From Acinetobacter sp. B51(2017) (GTDB lineage: Bacteria > Pseudomonadota > Gammaproteobacteria > Pseudomonadales > Moraxellaceae): 42,615 nucleotides of DNA. The stretch covers positions 1 to 42,615 of the forward strand of contig NZ_PJRJ01000023.1 in the NCBI RefSeq assembly GCF_003711395.1. Reading direction: 5' to 3'. This document shows positions 35,740 through 42,615 of this stretch, piece after piece. Within the stretch, counting starts at the first letter, position 1. Every line of letters begins with the position of its first letter. Below the pieces are notes generated by a model, which was not told the origin of the DNA, made no database searches, and worked only from the letters and a program-made list of their open reading frames with translations. The position numbers were made by a program, and so were the translations under genes.

Positions 35740-37677
35740 CTATTCTTCAAATGAAGCCTCAAGCTCCTCAAGTTCCATCATCAGTTCTAGCATTTGTTCT
35801 TCGGCTTGCTCAACTTTAGCTTTAAGCTCAGTTTGCTCATTCATTAATTTCAGCAACTCATCTTTGCGACTGGCTTCGTATAGTGCGGTATCACCAAGCA
35901 AGGTTTCGATTTGGGCTAAACGTGGCTGTAATTTAGCAATTTGTGCTTCATTTTTCTCGATATTTTTACGAATTGGACGCGTTTGCTCACGACGCTGTGC
36001 AGCCAATTTACGCTGTGCTTCTTTATCAAGTTTAGAGATGGTAGGTTTATCAGCGACTTGTGAAGTGACAGGTGCAGTAGGAATATTTGCATTTTTCATC
36101 ATCTCAAGACGTGCTTGACGTAACCATTCGGCATAGGCAACTAAGTCACCATCAAACTCACGGCAACGACCATTATTGACTAAGATCAATTCGTCACATA
36201 CGCTGGCAATCAGTTGACGTTCATGCGATACCAACACCACTGCACCTTCAAAATCTTGTAGTGCCATGGTTAAGGCATGACGCATATCTAAGTCTAAATG
36301 GTTAGTTGGTTCGTCGAGTACCAATACGTTTGGACGTTGCCATACAATTAAAGCCAGTGCTAAACGTGCGCGTTCACCGCCTGAGAAGCTCTCACTTGGC
36401 GTATCCATACGTTCGCCACTAAAACCAAAACTCCCTAAAAATGAACGTAAGCTGGCTTCAGAAATTTTCGGATCGGCAATACGTGCTAATTGCAACATTG
36501 GGCTGGCATTACCATCTAAAGCATCCATTTGATGCTGCGCAAAATAACCAATATTGAGTAATTCAGAAGCTTTACGTTCGCCACGTAATAAGGGTAAATC
36601 ACCTACTAATGATTTAATTAAGGTAGATTTACCTGCACCATTCATACCCAATAAACCAATACGGCTATTTGGGGTAATTTGTAGATTGATATTGGTGGCA
36701 ATGAGTTTGTCGCCATAACCAATGTCGGCACTTTCCATCTGTAAAAGTGGTGAACTCATTTTGGTCGGTTCACGGAAACTAAAGGTAAAGGGTGTATCGA
36801 CGTGGGCAGCTGAAAGCTCCTGCATACGTTCAAGCTGTTTAATACGGCTTTGCGCTTGTTTAGCTTTTGTCGCTTTGGCTTTAAAACGATCAATGAACTT
36901 CTGTAAATGAGCACGCGTTTCTTGTTGCTTTTCAAAGGCTTGTTGTTGCTGTGCTAAACGTTCACTACGAGTACGTTCAAAAGTTGAATAGTTACCGGTA
37001 TATAGTACTAACTCTTGATTTTCGATATGTAAAATATGATCAGTGATGGCATCTAAGAAATCACGGTCATGTGAAATAAGAATTAAAGTGCCTTCATAAG
37101 CTTTGAGCCAATCTTCAAGCCATAAAATTGCATCTAAATCTAAATGGTTAGTCGGCTCATCAAGTAAGAGTAAATCTGAACGGCTCATTAAGGTACGCGC
37201 CAAATTCAAACGCATACGCCAACCGCCTGAAAAACTTGACACATCAAGATTAGACTGATGTTCAAAGAAACCCAAACCTGCCATGAGTTGTGATGCTTTA
37301 GACGGTGCTGAATAACCATTAATTTCATCAAAACGGCCATACAGATGCGCCATTTCATCATTATTTAACTGTTCAGGATGAGCCAATTTATGTTGAATAT
37401 CCCAATATTCCTCATCCCCTGACAATACAAAATCAATGGCTTTCATATCGAGCGCCTTGATTTCCTGCGCCATATGCGCAACTGTCCATACCGATGGACG
37501 AGTTAAACTACCGCTATCGGATTCCATACCACCGAGTAGGGCAGAGAATAAAGTCGATTTACCAGCGCCATTGACCCCTGTTAAACCAATTTTCCAACCG
37601 GGATGCAATTGCATAGACGCTTTTTGAAAAAGAACACGTCCACCGCGACGTAAAGAAAGTTGCTCTAACTGAATCAT
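35740..37677 (-). CDS. ABC-F family ATPase, YheS-like
   Basis: A cytoplasmic protein of about 645 aa with two ABC ATPase domains and no membrane spans: Walker A GVNGAGKST and GMNGAGKST, signatures SFSGGWRMRL and SFSGGERARL, Walker B LLLDEPTNHLDLDA and LVLDEPTNHLDLDM. The inter-domain arm KFIDRFKAKATKAKQAQSRIKQLERM and the C-terminal coiled coil match E. coli YheS. ABC-F proteins act on the ribosome E site to rescue or adjust stalled translation. The ATG at 37677 matches the YheS N terminus; an ATG at 37710 would add 11 residues. Confidence 0.94.
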   Translation of the reverse strand: MIQLEQLSLRRGGRVLFQKASMQLHPGWKIGLTGVNGAGKSTLFSALLGGMESDSGSLTRPSVWTVAHMAQEIKALDMKAIDFVLSGDEEYWDIQHKLAHPEQLNNDEMAHLYGRFDEINGYSAPSKASQLMAGLGFFEHQSNLDVSSFSGGWRMRLNLARTLMSRSDLLLLDEPTNHLDLDAILWLEDWLKAYEGTLILISHDRDFLDAITDHILHIENQELVLYTGNYSTFERTRSERLAQQQQAFEKQQETRAHLQKFIDRFKAKATKAKQAQSRIKQLERMQELSAAHVDTPFTFSFREPTKMSSPLLQMESADIGYGDKLIATNINLQITPNSRIGLLGMNGAGKSTLIKSLVGDLPLLRGERKASELLNIGYFAQHQMDALDGNASPMLQLARIADPKISEASLRSFLGSFGFSGERMDTPSESFSGGERARLALALIVWQRPNVLVLDEPTNHLDLDMRHALTMALQDFEGAVVLVSHERQLIASVCDELILVNNGRCREFDGDLVAYAEWLRQARLEMMKNANIPTAPVTSQVADKPTISKLDKEAQRKLAAQRREQTRPIRKNIEKNEAQIAKLQPRLAQIETLLGDTALYEASRKDELLKLMNEQTELKAKVEQAEEQMLELMMELEELEASFEE

Positions 37678-37833
37678 GAAATTATCGAACAGAGAAAAAA
37701 TATGCCTCATTCTAATGGAAATTAGAAAAAAGCCAAAACCTAAGCAATTTTGATATTGTTCGAAAAATAAACTTGATAAAATAGCTCAACTTTAAGCACT
37801 TTAAAGCTTCAAAAGTGCCCCATATATTGATTA

Positions 37834-37842
37834 TGCTATACT
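37834..37842 (+). promoter_or_regulatory. Extended -10 promoter of erpA
   Basis: TGCTATACT: TG at 37834-37835 followed one base later by TATACT (37837-37842). No good -35, as often seen with extended -10 promoters. It is 54 bp before the erpA ATG. Confidence 0.5.
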
Positions 37843-37895
37843 GCATAATTGTCTTAGCCGCATAAGACCACCAGATTAACTAGAGGAATCTCCCC

Positions 37896-38231
37896 ATGAC
37901 TGATCAAGCGCTTGAGCTGACGGATAGTGCTGCGAACAAAGTTCGCCAATTGCGTGAGAGCGAAGGCAACCAAGATTTAATGTTACGTGTCTATGTAACA
38001 GGTGGTGGTTGTTCAGGTTTCTCTTATGGCTTTAACTTTGCTGAAAGCCAAAATGAAGATGATGCAGAGTTTGTAAATGGCGATGTCAAAATGTTGGTTG
38101 ACTCTTTAAGTTACCAATATTTAGTTGGATCTGTTGTTGATTATATTGAAGGTTTAGAAGGTTCGCGCTTTGTGGTGCAAAACCCAAATGCGACAACAAC
38201 CTGTGGTTGTGGTTCTTCTTTCTCAATCTAA
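37896..38231 (+). CDS. erpA: Iron-sulfur cluster insertion protein ErpA
   Basis: A 111-aa A-type carrier that hands [Fe-S] clusters to target enzymes. The three cluster-binding Cys are Cys39 ([11 protein letters not shown]), Cys103 and Cys105 (CGCGSSFSI). The opening [12 protein letters not shown] is typical of ErpA. GAGGAA precedes the ATG. It is a single gene between a promoter and a strong terminator. Confidence 0.96.
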   Translation: MTDQALELTDSAANKVRQLRESEGNQDLMLRVYVTGGGCSGFSYGFNFAESQNEDDAEFVNGDVKMLVDSLSYQYLVGSVVDYIEGLEGSRFVVQNPNATTTCGCGSSFSI

Positions 38232-38242
38232 AGATTGCGATC

Positions 38243-38272
38243 AAAAAAAGCCCCGAATCTGGGGCTTTTTTT
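38243..38272. terminator. Bidirectional terminator
   Basis: AAAAAAAGCCCC-GAATCT-GGGGCTTTTTTT between erpA (+) and anmK (-). Confidence 0.92.
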
Positions 38273-38284
38273 ATGCTTTAAAAA

Positions 38285-39412
38285 TCACACGTAGGTCATA
38301 GTGCCTAAAACACGGTAGCCATGAGCACCGGTTACAGCAGGTAAATTACCACTTAATTGGTTAACAAAACGCATCGCGAGCCAAGCAAAAGCAGTCGCTT
38401 CGACCCAAGTTGGGCTTAAACCTAAGTCTGCTGTGGTTTGCACTGTCCATTGATGTTTACGTAAACGCCAACGCAATTGTTCCAGTAAATGTGAGTTATA
38501 GGCGCCACCCCCACAGACATATACTTCACCAGTTGGCATGTCAGAACGATAAATGGCTTTTTTAATGGCGCGTGTGGTGAGTTTCATTAAGGTTGCTTGT
38601 ATGTTTTCAGGCGTATCTTCAAGCTCGTCATATTCTAAACTGCTGCGCCAATCTAAAATTTGCTCATCTAACCACTCTAAATTAAAGTCTTCACGACCGG
38701 TGCTTTTGGGTGGTTCTTTTGAGAAAAATTCATGTTCTTGTAAACGGTCTAGCAAGCTACGAATAGGCGTGCCATAGGCTGCCCAATTGCCATTTTCATC
38801 ATAGGGTTGACCGGTATAACGATGACACCATGCGTCCATGAGAATATTGGCAGGGCCTGTATCAAAACCAAATACTTGGTCTGGTTGACCGGCAGGTAAC
38901 ATACTCACATTAGCAATGCCGCCCAAGTTTAAAATCACGCGATGAATCGATTCATGTTGGAAAATATCTTGATGGAAAGCCGGAACTAAAGGTGCACCTT
39001 GACCGCCTGCGGCCATATCACGACGGCGGAAATCAGAAATCACCGGAATTTGCGTGATTTCGGTAATGATATTCGGGTCGCCAATTTGTAAGGTAAAGCC
39101 GTGTTCAGGACGATGACGAATAGTTTGTCCGTGTGAGCCGATGGCTTTAATTTGGGTTTTATCTAAATTATTGTCTTGAATCAGTTGATTAATGCCATGA
39201 CCAATCATTTGTGCGAGCGCGACATCGGCTTTCCCCATACGATCAATTTCGTTGTCGTCAGGTAAAGTGAGTGCCATAAGTTCATCACGTAGATCTGGAT
39301 CAAAAGGCAAAGTTAAGGTGGCATGAAGTTGCAGAGGATCAAAAGAAGCAGCAACAATGTCGACACCATCCATACTTGTGCCGGTCATTACCCCAATATA
39401 GATCGCTGTCAT
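38285..39412 (-). CDS. anmK: Anhydro-N-acetylmuramic acid kinase
   Basis: A 375-aa kinase that hydrolyses and phosphorylates anhydroMurNAc to MurNAc-6-P in cell-wall recycling. Motifs: IYIGVMTGTSMDGVDIV (phosphate loop), GSHGQTIRHRP, ILNLGGIANVS and GFDTGPANILMDAW. I chose ATG 39412, which starts right before the family motif; a reading from 39463 would add 17 residues. Its substrate is the product class released by the lytic transglycosylase at 8247, and mpl (12409) is in the same recycling network. Divergent from tyrS. Confidence 0.96.
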   Translation of the reverse strand: MTAIYIGVMTGTSMDGVDIVAASFDPLQLHATLTLPFDPDLRDELMALTLPDDNEIDRMGKADVALAQMIGHGINQLIQDNNLDKTQIKAIGSHGQTIRHRPEHGFTLQIGDPNIITEITQIPVISDFRRRDMAAGGQGAPLVPAFHQDIFQHESIHRVILNLGGIANVSMLPAGQPDQVFGFDTGPANILMDAWCHRYTGQPYDENGNWAAYGTPIRSLLDRLQEHEFFSKEPPKSTGREDFNLEWLDEQILDWRSSLEYDELEDTPENIQATLMKLTTRAIKKAIYRSDMPTGEVYVCGGGAYNSHLLEQLRWRLRKHQWTVQTTADLGLSPTWVEATAFAWLAMRFVNQLSGNLPAVTGAHGYRVLGTMTYV

Positions 39413-39493
39413 GATTATTCTAAAGCCTGCAAGATGCTGAAAAAGTGTTAGTATATCGCACAAATTGTATAACTGATCTATTTGGATTTTGTG

Positions 39494-40708
39494 ATGTCAA
39501 ATTTCCTGCCGGCTGAAGAACAACTTGCCCTCATCCAACGAGGCACCCACGAAATTATTTCTGAAGAAGATCTTCTAAAGAAATTAAAACAGAACCGTCC
39601 ATTAAAAATTAAAGCGGGTTTTGACCCGACAGCACCTGACTTACACTTAGGTCACACGGTTTTAATTAATAAATTAAAAGTATTCCAAGATCTTGGTCAT
39701 GAAGTGTATTTCTTGATCGGTGACTATACTGCCATGATTGGTGACCCAACTGGTAAAAGCGCAACACGTCCGCCATTGTCGCGTGAAAAAGTGTTAGAAA
39801 ATGCGAAAACCTATCAAGAACAAGTGTTTAAAATTCTTGATCCTGCTAAAACCAAAGTGGTATTTAACTCTGAATGGTTTGGTCAAAAATCTGCGGCTGA
39901 TTTAATTCAATTGGCTTCACAGCAAACTGTGGCGCGTATGTTAGAACGTGATGACTTTACTAAGCGTTATAACAACCATCAGCCAATCGCTATTCACGAA
40001 TTCTTGTATCCATTGGTACAAGGCTATGACTCTGTGGCTTTAGAAGCAGATGTTGAGCTTGGTGGTACAGACCAAACCTTTAACCTATTGATGGGTCGTA
40101 CCTTACAAGGTCGTTATGACCAAGAAGCACAAGTGTGTATTACTGTGCCAATTCTTGAAGGTTTAGATGGCGTGAATAAGATGTCTAAATCTTTAGGTAA
40201 CTATATTGCAGTGTTTGATGCACCAGGCGCGATGTACCAAAAAGTACTTTCAATGCCAGATGCCTTAATTGAACGTTACTTTGATCTATTAAGCTTTAAA
40301 TCAATTGAAGAAATTCAACAGCTATTAAAAGAAGTGGCTGAAGGTCGTAACCCACAAGAAGTGAAAAAGATTCTTGCCCTTGAATTGGTTGAACGATTCC
40401 ACGGTGCGGAAGCTGCTGCCAATGCACATAAAGGTGCGGGTAATATTATTACTGAAGGTGAATTGCCTGAAGGTACGCCAGAAATCACGATTTCATTGTC
40501 TGAATTTGGTGGTGAATTATTCATTACTTCAATTTTACGTGAAGCAGGTTTGGTGAAAAACTCAGCACAAGCCAAAGATGCTTTAGGTCGCGGTGCGGTG
40601 AAAGTAGACTGGCAGCCAGTCGATACCAGTTATTCGGTGAAAGAAAAAGCAACTTTAATTGTGCAAGCCAGTAAAAAAGCCATTGCTAAAGTCACTTTTG
40701 TTGACTAA
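39494..40708 (+). CDS. tyrS: Tyrosyl-tRNA synthetase
   Basis: A 404-aa class I synthetase charging tRNA-Tyr. HIGH motif HLGH at 51-54, KMSKS at 229-233, and a C-terminal S4 RNA-binding domain (from about [29 protein letters not shown]). The [19 protein letters not shown] context and length place it with the TyrZ-like form used by many gammaproteobacteria. The ATG at 39494 is preferred over an in-frame TTG at 39482. No T-box or other leader is visible in the 80-bp spacer to anmK. Confidence 0.97.
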   Translation: MSNFLPAEEQLALIQRGTHEIISEEDLLKKLKQNRPLKIKAGFDPTAPDLHLGHTVLINKLKVFQDLGHEVYFLIGDYTAMIGDPTGKSATRPPLSREKVLENAKTYQEQVFKILDPAKTKVVFNSEWFGQKSAADLIQLASQQTVARMLERDDFTKRYNNHQPIAIHEFLYPLVQGYDSVALEADVELGGTDQTFNLLMGRTLQGRYDQEAQVCITVPILEGLDGVNKMSKSLGNYIAVFDAPGAMYQKVLSMPDALIERYFDLLSFKSIEEIQQLLKEVAEGRNPQEVKKILALELVERFHGAEAAANAHKGAGNIITEGELPEGTPEITISLSEFGGELFITSILREAGLVKNSAQAKDALGRGAVKVDWQPVDTSYSVKEKATLIVQASKKAIAKVTFVD

Positions 40709-40740
40709 GACTTAACGCTTAAGTTGTTTTAAGTTATTGA

Positions 40741-40769
40741 AAAAAAGCAGACTTTGGTCTGCTTTTTTT
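40741..40769 (+). terminator. Intrinsic terminator of tyrS
   Basis: AGCAGAC/GTCTGCT stem with TTTG loop, A6 before and T7 after. Confidence 0.9.
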
Positions 40770-40888
40770 ATAACTAAAGTTTTATATTTATATTACAAAT
40801 AAGCAAATTCAAAAAAAACCTTATAAAAACAAGGTTTAAATTTTTCCAAAGTCTTGCGTTTGAATAAAAATCTCGTTAGGATGGATTT

Positions 40889-41064
40889 CATCTTATGACT
40901 GTGTAGCACAGTCCAGAGGGTGTAAATTAGGAATATCGTTCAAGGAAGATATCTTAATTTTGAGCAAAGAATTTAACGAAAATAATTATAATAAGACACA
41001 CTGGATCGCATTTGATGATCTAACTCCGAGAGAGAGATTTTGGGAGAGATCTCTTTCTTTTTTT
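40889..41064 (+). ncRNA. Candidate small RNA, about 176 nt
   Basis: Promoter-like TTGCGT (40854-40859), 17 nt, TAGGAT (40877-40882) leads into a structured, non-coding stretch. It has a perfect 7-bp hairpin GACTGTG-TAG-CACAGTC (40897-40913) and a hairpin ATATC...GATAT whose loop holds AAGGAA (about 40932-40952). It ends in an intrinsic terminator (41030-41064). No plus-strand gene follows until 41958, so it is not a leader. Several GGA triplets could suggest CsrA binding, but this is speculative. I do not recognise a known RNA family. Confidence 0.45.
41030..41064 (+). terminator. Intrinsic terminator of the candidate small RNA
   Basis: GAGAGAGAT (41030-41038) pairs with ATCTCTTTC (41049-41057), 9 bp with one G-U, 10-nt loop, then T7. 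Confidence 0.75.
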
Positions 41065-41117
41065 ATGTCTAAAAAAAGGCCCTGCTCGGGTACATTATGC
41101 CGCTTTAAAATCAATGC

Positions 41118-41750
41118 TTATTTAAACTCAATAAATGCCAAACGCGGTAACATCATCTTGACCAATATTCCAACCAAAACTGCCGCGATAATAGTACCTT
41201 CACGCACCCCTAAAATTTGATGAAATACAAATAAAGAACTGAGTACTGCAATACTAATTAAAGCAATATCACCATAAAGTTTGCAGGAACCAAAGTTCCA
41301 ATTAAAGCGTAAAGAAAAAGCTTGATATAAACCTTCACCCGCTAAAAAGATTAGATTGGCTTTAATAATCATACAGACAGCAATCGCTGTAATGGCACAG
41401 CTACTTAAACAATATAAAATTTGCTGTAGATAAGTTATAGGTGACCAACTTTGGGTGAGCCATAACATGAGATCAATACCTAAACCAAAAATTAAACCTA
41501 CAGGCAGTTGTAGCCAGCGTGTCCAACGAAAATTATCTTTTAATAATAATTTTTGCAGCGCAATCATAAGCACATGCATCAAAATAGTGAGTGTGCCAAC
41601 AGAAAGTGGCAAGATAAAACTATATACATAAGGTAAAGATGAAATTGGCGATGTACCTAGATTAGAACGAATCGATATGGCAACCGCGAAGGCAAGCAGG
41701 ATTAAACCACAGAGCAATATACTTAAACGCAGTAAAAGTTGAGTTGGCAT
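41118..41750 (-). CDS. YczE/YitT-type integral membrane protein
   Basis: A 210-aa inner-membrane protein with about five to six spans (near 7-27, 39-60, 81-98, 108-130, 157-175, 184-202). AVAISIRSNLGTSPISSLPYV and the later LFVFHQILGVREGTIIAAVLVGILVK fit the YczE/YyaS/YitT group (DUF6198-like). Function not established for the family. It stands alone, convergent with the candidate small RNA. Confidence 0.82.
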   Translation of the reverse strand: MPTQLLLRLSILLCGLILLAFAVAISIRSNLGTSPISSLPYVYSFILPLSVGTLTILMHVLMIALQKLLLKDNFRWTRWLQLPVGLIFGLGIDLMLWLTQSWSPITYLQQILYCLSSCAITAIAVCMIIKANLIFLAGEGLYQAFSLRFNWNFGSCKLYGDIALISIAVLSSLFVFHQILGVREGTIIAAVLVGILVKMMLPRLAFIEFK

Positions 41751-41957
41751 GAGGTAAGCACAATTAAAATAAGATTGAGTCTAATCAAAGATGAAAAAAT
41801 GTACTATGCAGCGAAAGGTGAAGAAAAGCGCTATTTTTATTGCATGATCATTTATAGCTATACATCAATTTGCAATATAATGAATATTAAAAAATGACCA
41901 TTTTGCATAAGCAGTAAATATGAATAATAAAGTCATTATTATAATCAAGATCACGAC

Positions 41958-42227
41958 ATGTATTACCAAACACAACATTACTACGATCAACATATAGATG
42001 GCGTATTCAAATTTCTATTTGAACACCAACCCAAGAAGATCAAGCAACAACAATATCAGCAAGTCTTAGCCTATTTTAAGCAATTAGATATCGCCGCTTT
42101 GTATTTATTATTTGCATTAGTTCAAGAGTATTTGCCTAAACGTGCCAAAATACTTTGTATGGCGGAAGATTATCAAGGTAAGCAAGAGATGCTATTAGAA
42201 GTCATGGCACATTTAGTTAAAAACTAA
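41958..42227 (+). CDS. Small protein, unknown function
   Basis: An 89-aa Gln/Tyr-rich, mostly helical protein (HIDGVFKFLFEHQPKKIKQQQYQQVLAYFKQLD..., ending EMLLEVMAHLVKN). No signal peptide, membrane span or known motif. The ribosome site is weak. It is probably real, since the composition is protein-like and the ORF fills the space before the rRNA promoter. Confidence 0.55.
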   Translation: MYYQTQHYYDQHIDGVFKFLFEHQPKKIKQQQYQQVLAYFKQLDIAALYLLFALVQEYLPKRAKILCMAEDYQGKQEMLLEVMAHLVKN

Positions 42228-42359
42228 ATAAATAGGATTAAAAGATACTATTTTTCAGTTTTTTAAAGCTAAATGACTTATAAAATTGCCTAAAAACAGT
42301 ATTTTTAATCGTTTTAGATTAAAAAATAAACATTCATAATATTATTTTATAAATAGCGC

Positions 42360-42387
42360 TTGCTAAGCAAAAAAAACACCCTATAAT
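42360..42387 (+). promoter_or_regulatory. rRNA operon P1-type promoter (right)
   Basis: -35 TTGCTA (42360-42365), 16 nt, -10 TATAAT (42382-42387), discriminator GGCCTGC; predicted start near 42395. The AT-rich stretch 42300-42358 upstream could be an UP element. It mirrors the left promoter at 229-256. Confidence 0.78.
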
Positions 42388-42615
42388 GGCCTGCATACCG
42401 ACGCAGTAAAGCGAAATAGATTTAGCATCAAGTGTTAAATTATTGAGTTTTAATGTGTTTTAACTTTTTAGCGACGAGCTATAAAGTTAATCATTAAGAG
42501 ATTATGAAGAACAACTTGTGTGGATTTTTACTGGTTGATCAATCGAATATATTTTCATTGATAATTGGTAAGAATTTCTCGAAGTTTATTTGAGCAAATT
42601 TTTTGTCAGTAATTG
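42379..42615 (+). repeat. Right arm of inverted rRNA-operon leader
   Basis: Exact reverse complement of 1-237. It carries the -10, start site and leader of an rRNA operon running right, out of the window. TGTGTTTTAAC (42454-42464) resembles an antitermination boxA, but this is a weak call. The rRNA gene is not reached. Confidence 0.8.

Noticed and set aside
40889..41064. 6S RNA, 4.5S RNA or tmRNA identity for the small RNA candidate
   Set aside because: Its 5' and 3' ends do not pair into a long closing stem as in 6S RNA. The conserved 4.5S tetraloop region and a tRNA-like end are also absent.
40960..41220. 86-residue plus-strand ORF starting at a TTG
   Set aside because: It runs through the intrinsic terminator at 41030-41064 and into the 3' end of the convergent membrane gene. 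The region fits a small RNA better.
42454..42464. boxA antitermination element in the rRNA leader
   Set aside because: TGTGTTTTAAC is only partly like TGCTCTTTAACA, so I mention it as a weak resemblance and do not list it as a separate feature.

Overview
The window is a chromosomal segment from an Acinetobacter-type gammaproteobacterium. The support is the low G+C content, the rpmH-rnpA-yidD-yidC-mnmE block facing dnaA-dnaN-recF-gyrB, and protein sequences (DnaA, DnaN, RnpA, TyrS, GrpE) that read like Acinetobacter housekeeping proteins. GrpE and RnpA differ from the A. baumannii versions I remember, so the species is probably not A. baumannii. No transposase, integrase, phage gene, CRISPR array or tRNA is visible. 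This is core genome around the replication origin.

Layout. The two window ends are inverted copies of one sequence of about 237 bp: the promoter and leader of two rRNA operons that diverge outward. From left to right: ppiA, an acetoacetate-decarboxylase-like gene ending in a perfect parS site, and an HSL-family esterase (0.4-2.8 kb); a Q/R-rich lipoprotein, then grpE and dnaK, each behind a sigma-32-type promoter (2.9-6.6 kb); a matrixin-like protease, a small unknown gene and an MltB-type lytic transglycosylase (6.8-9.5 kb); an AT-rich repeat region and a likely unannotated 40-residue protein (9.5-10.05 kb); purEK, a DUF486 membrane protein, mpl, two tandem GNAT genes and sotB (10-15.7 kb); a yybP-ykoY (Mn2+) riboswitch and an alx/terC gene (15.8-17 kb); a ygiB-like/ygiC pair and a membrane protein (17.1-19.2 kb); a purine block made of a Rieske oxygenase, guaD and hpt (19.3-22.4 kb); a yeaQ-type gene and dsbC (22.6-23.6 kb); mnmE, yidC, yidD, rnpA and rpmH on the minus strand (24.1-28.2 kb); oriC (28.4-28.8 kb); dnaA, dnaN, recF and gyrB (28.9-35.1 kb); a small NTF2-like gene, an ABC-F ATPase, erpA, anmK and tyrS (35.2-40.7 kb); a candidate small RNA, a YczE/YitT-type membrane gene and a small unknown gene (40.9-42.2 kb); then the right rRNA promoter.

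How it fits together. oriC lies between rpmH and dnaA, with seven perfect DnaA boxes. Most highly expressed genes, and both rRNA operons, are transcribed away from it. Three parS-type sites sit around the origin and mark it as the chromosome segregation centre. Three further groups of DnaA-box-like 9-mers lie outside oriC, at 9.8, 23.9 and 35.6 kb. The most novel-looking items are the origin-like AT-rich region with five copies of a 12-bp palindrome near 9.6 kb, the 40-residue ORF at 9930, the possible attenuator upstream of hpt, and two candidate small RNAs (about 40.9-41.06 kb plus strand, and about 3.53-3.70 kb minus strand).
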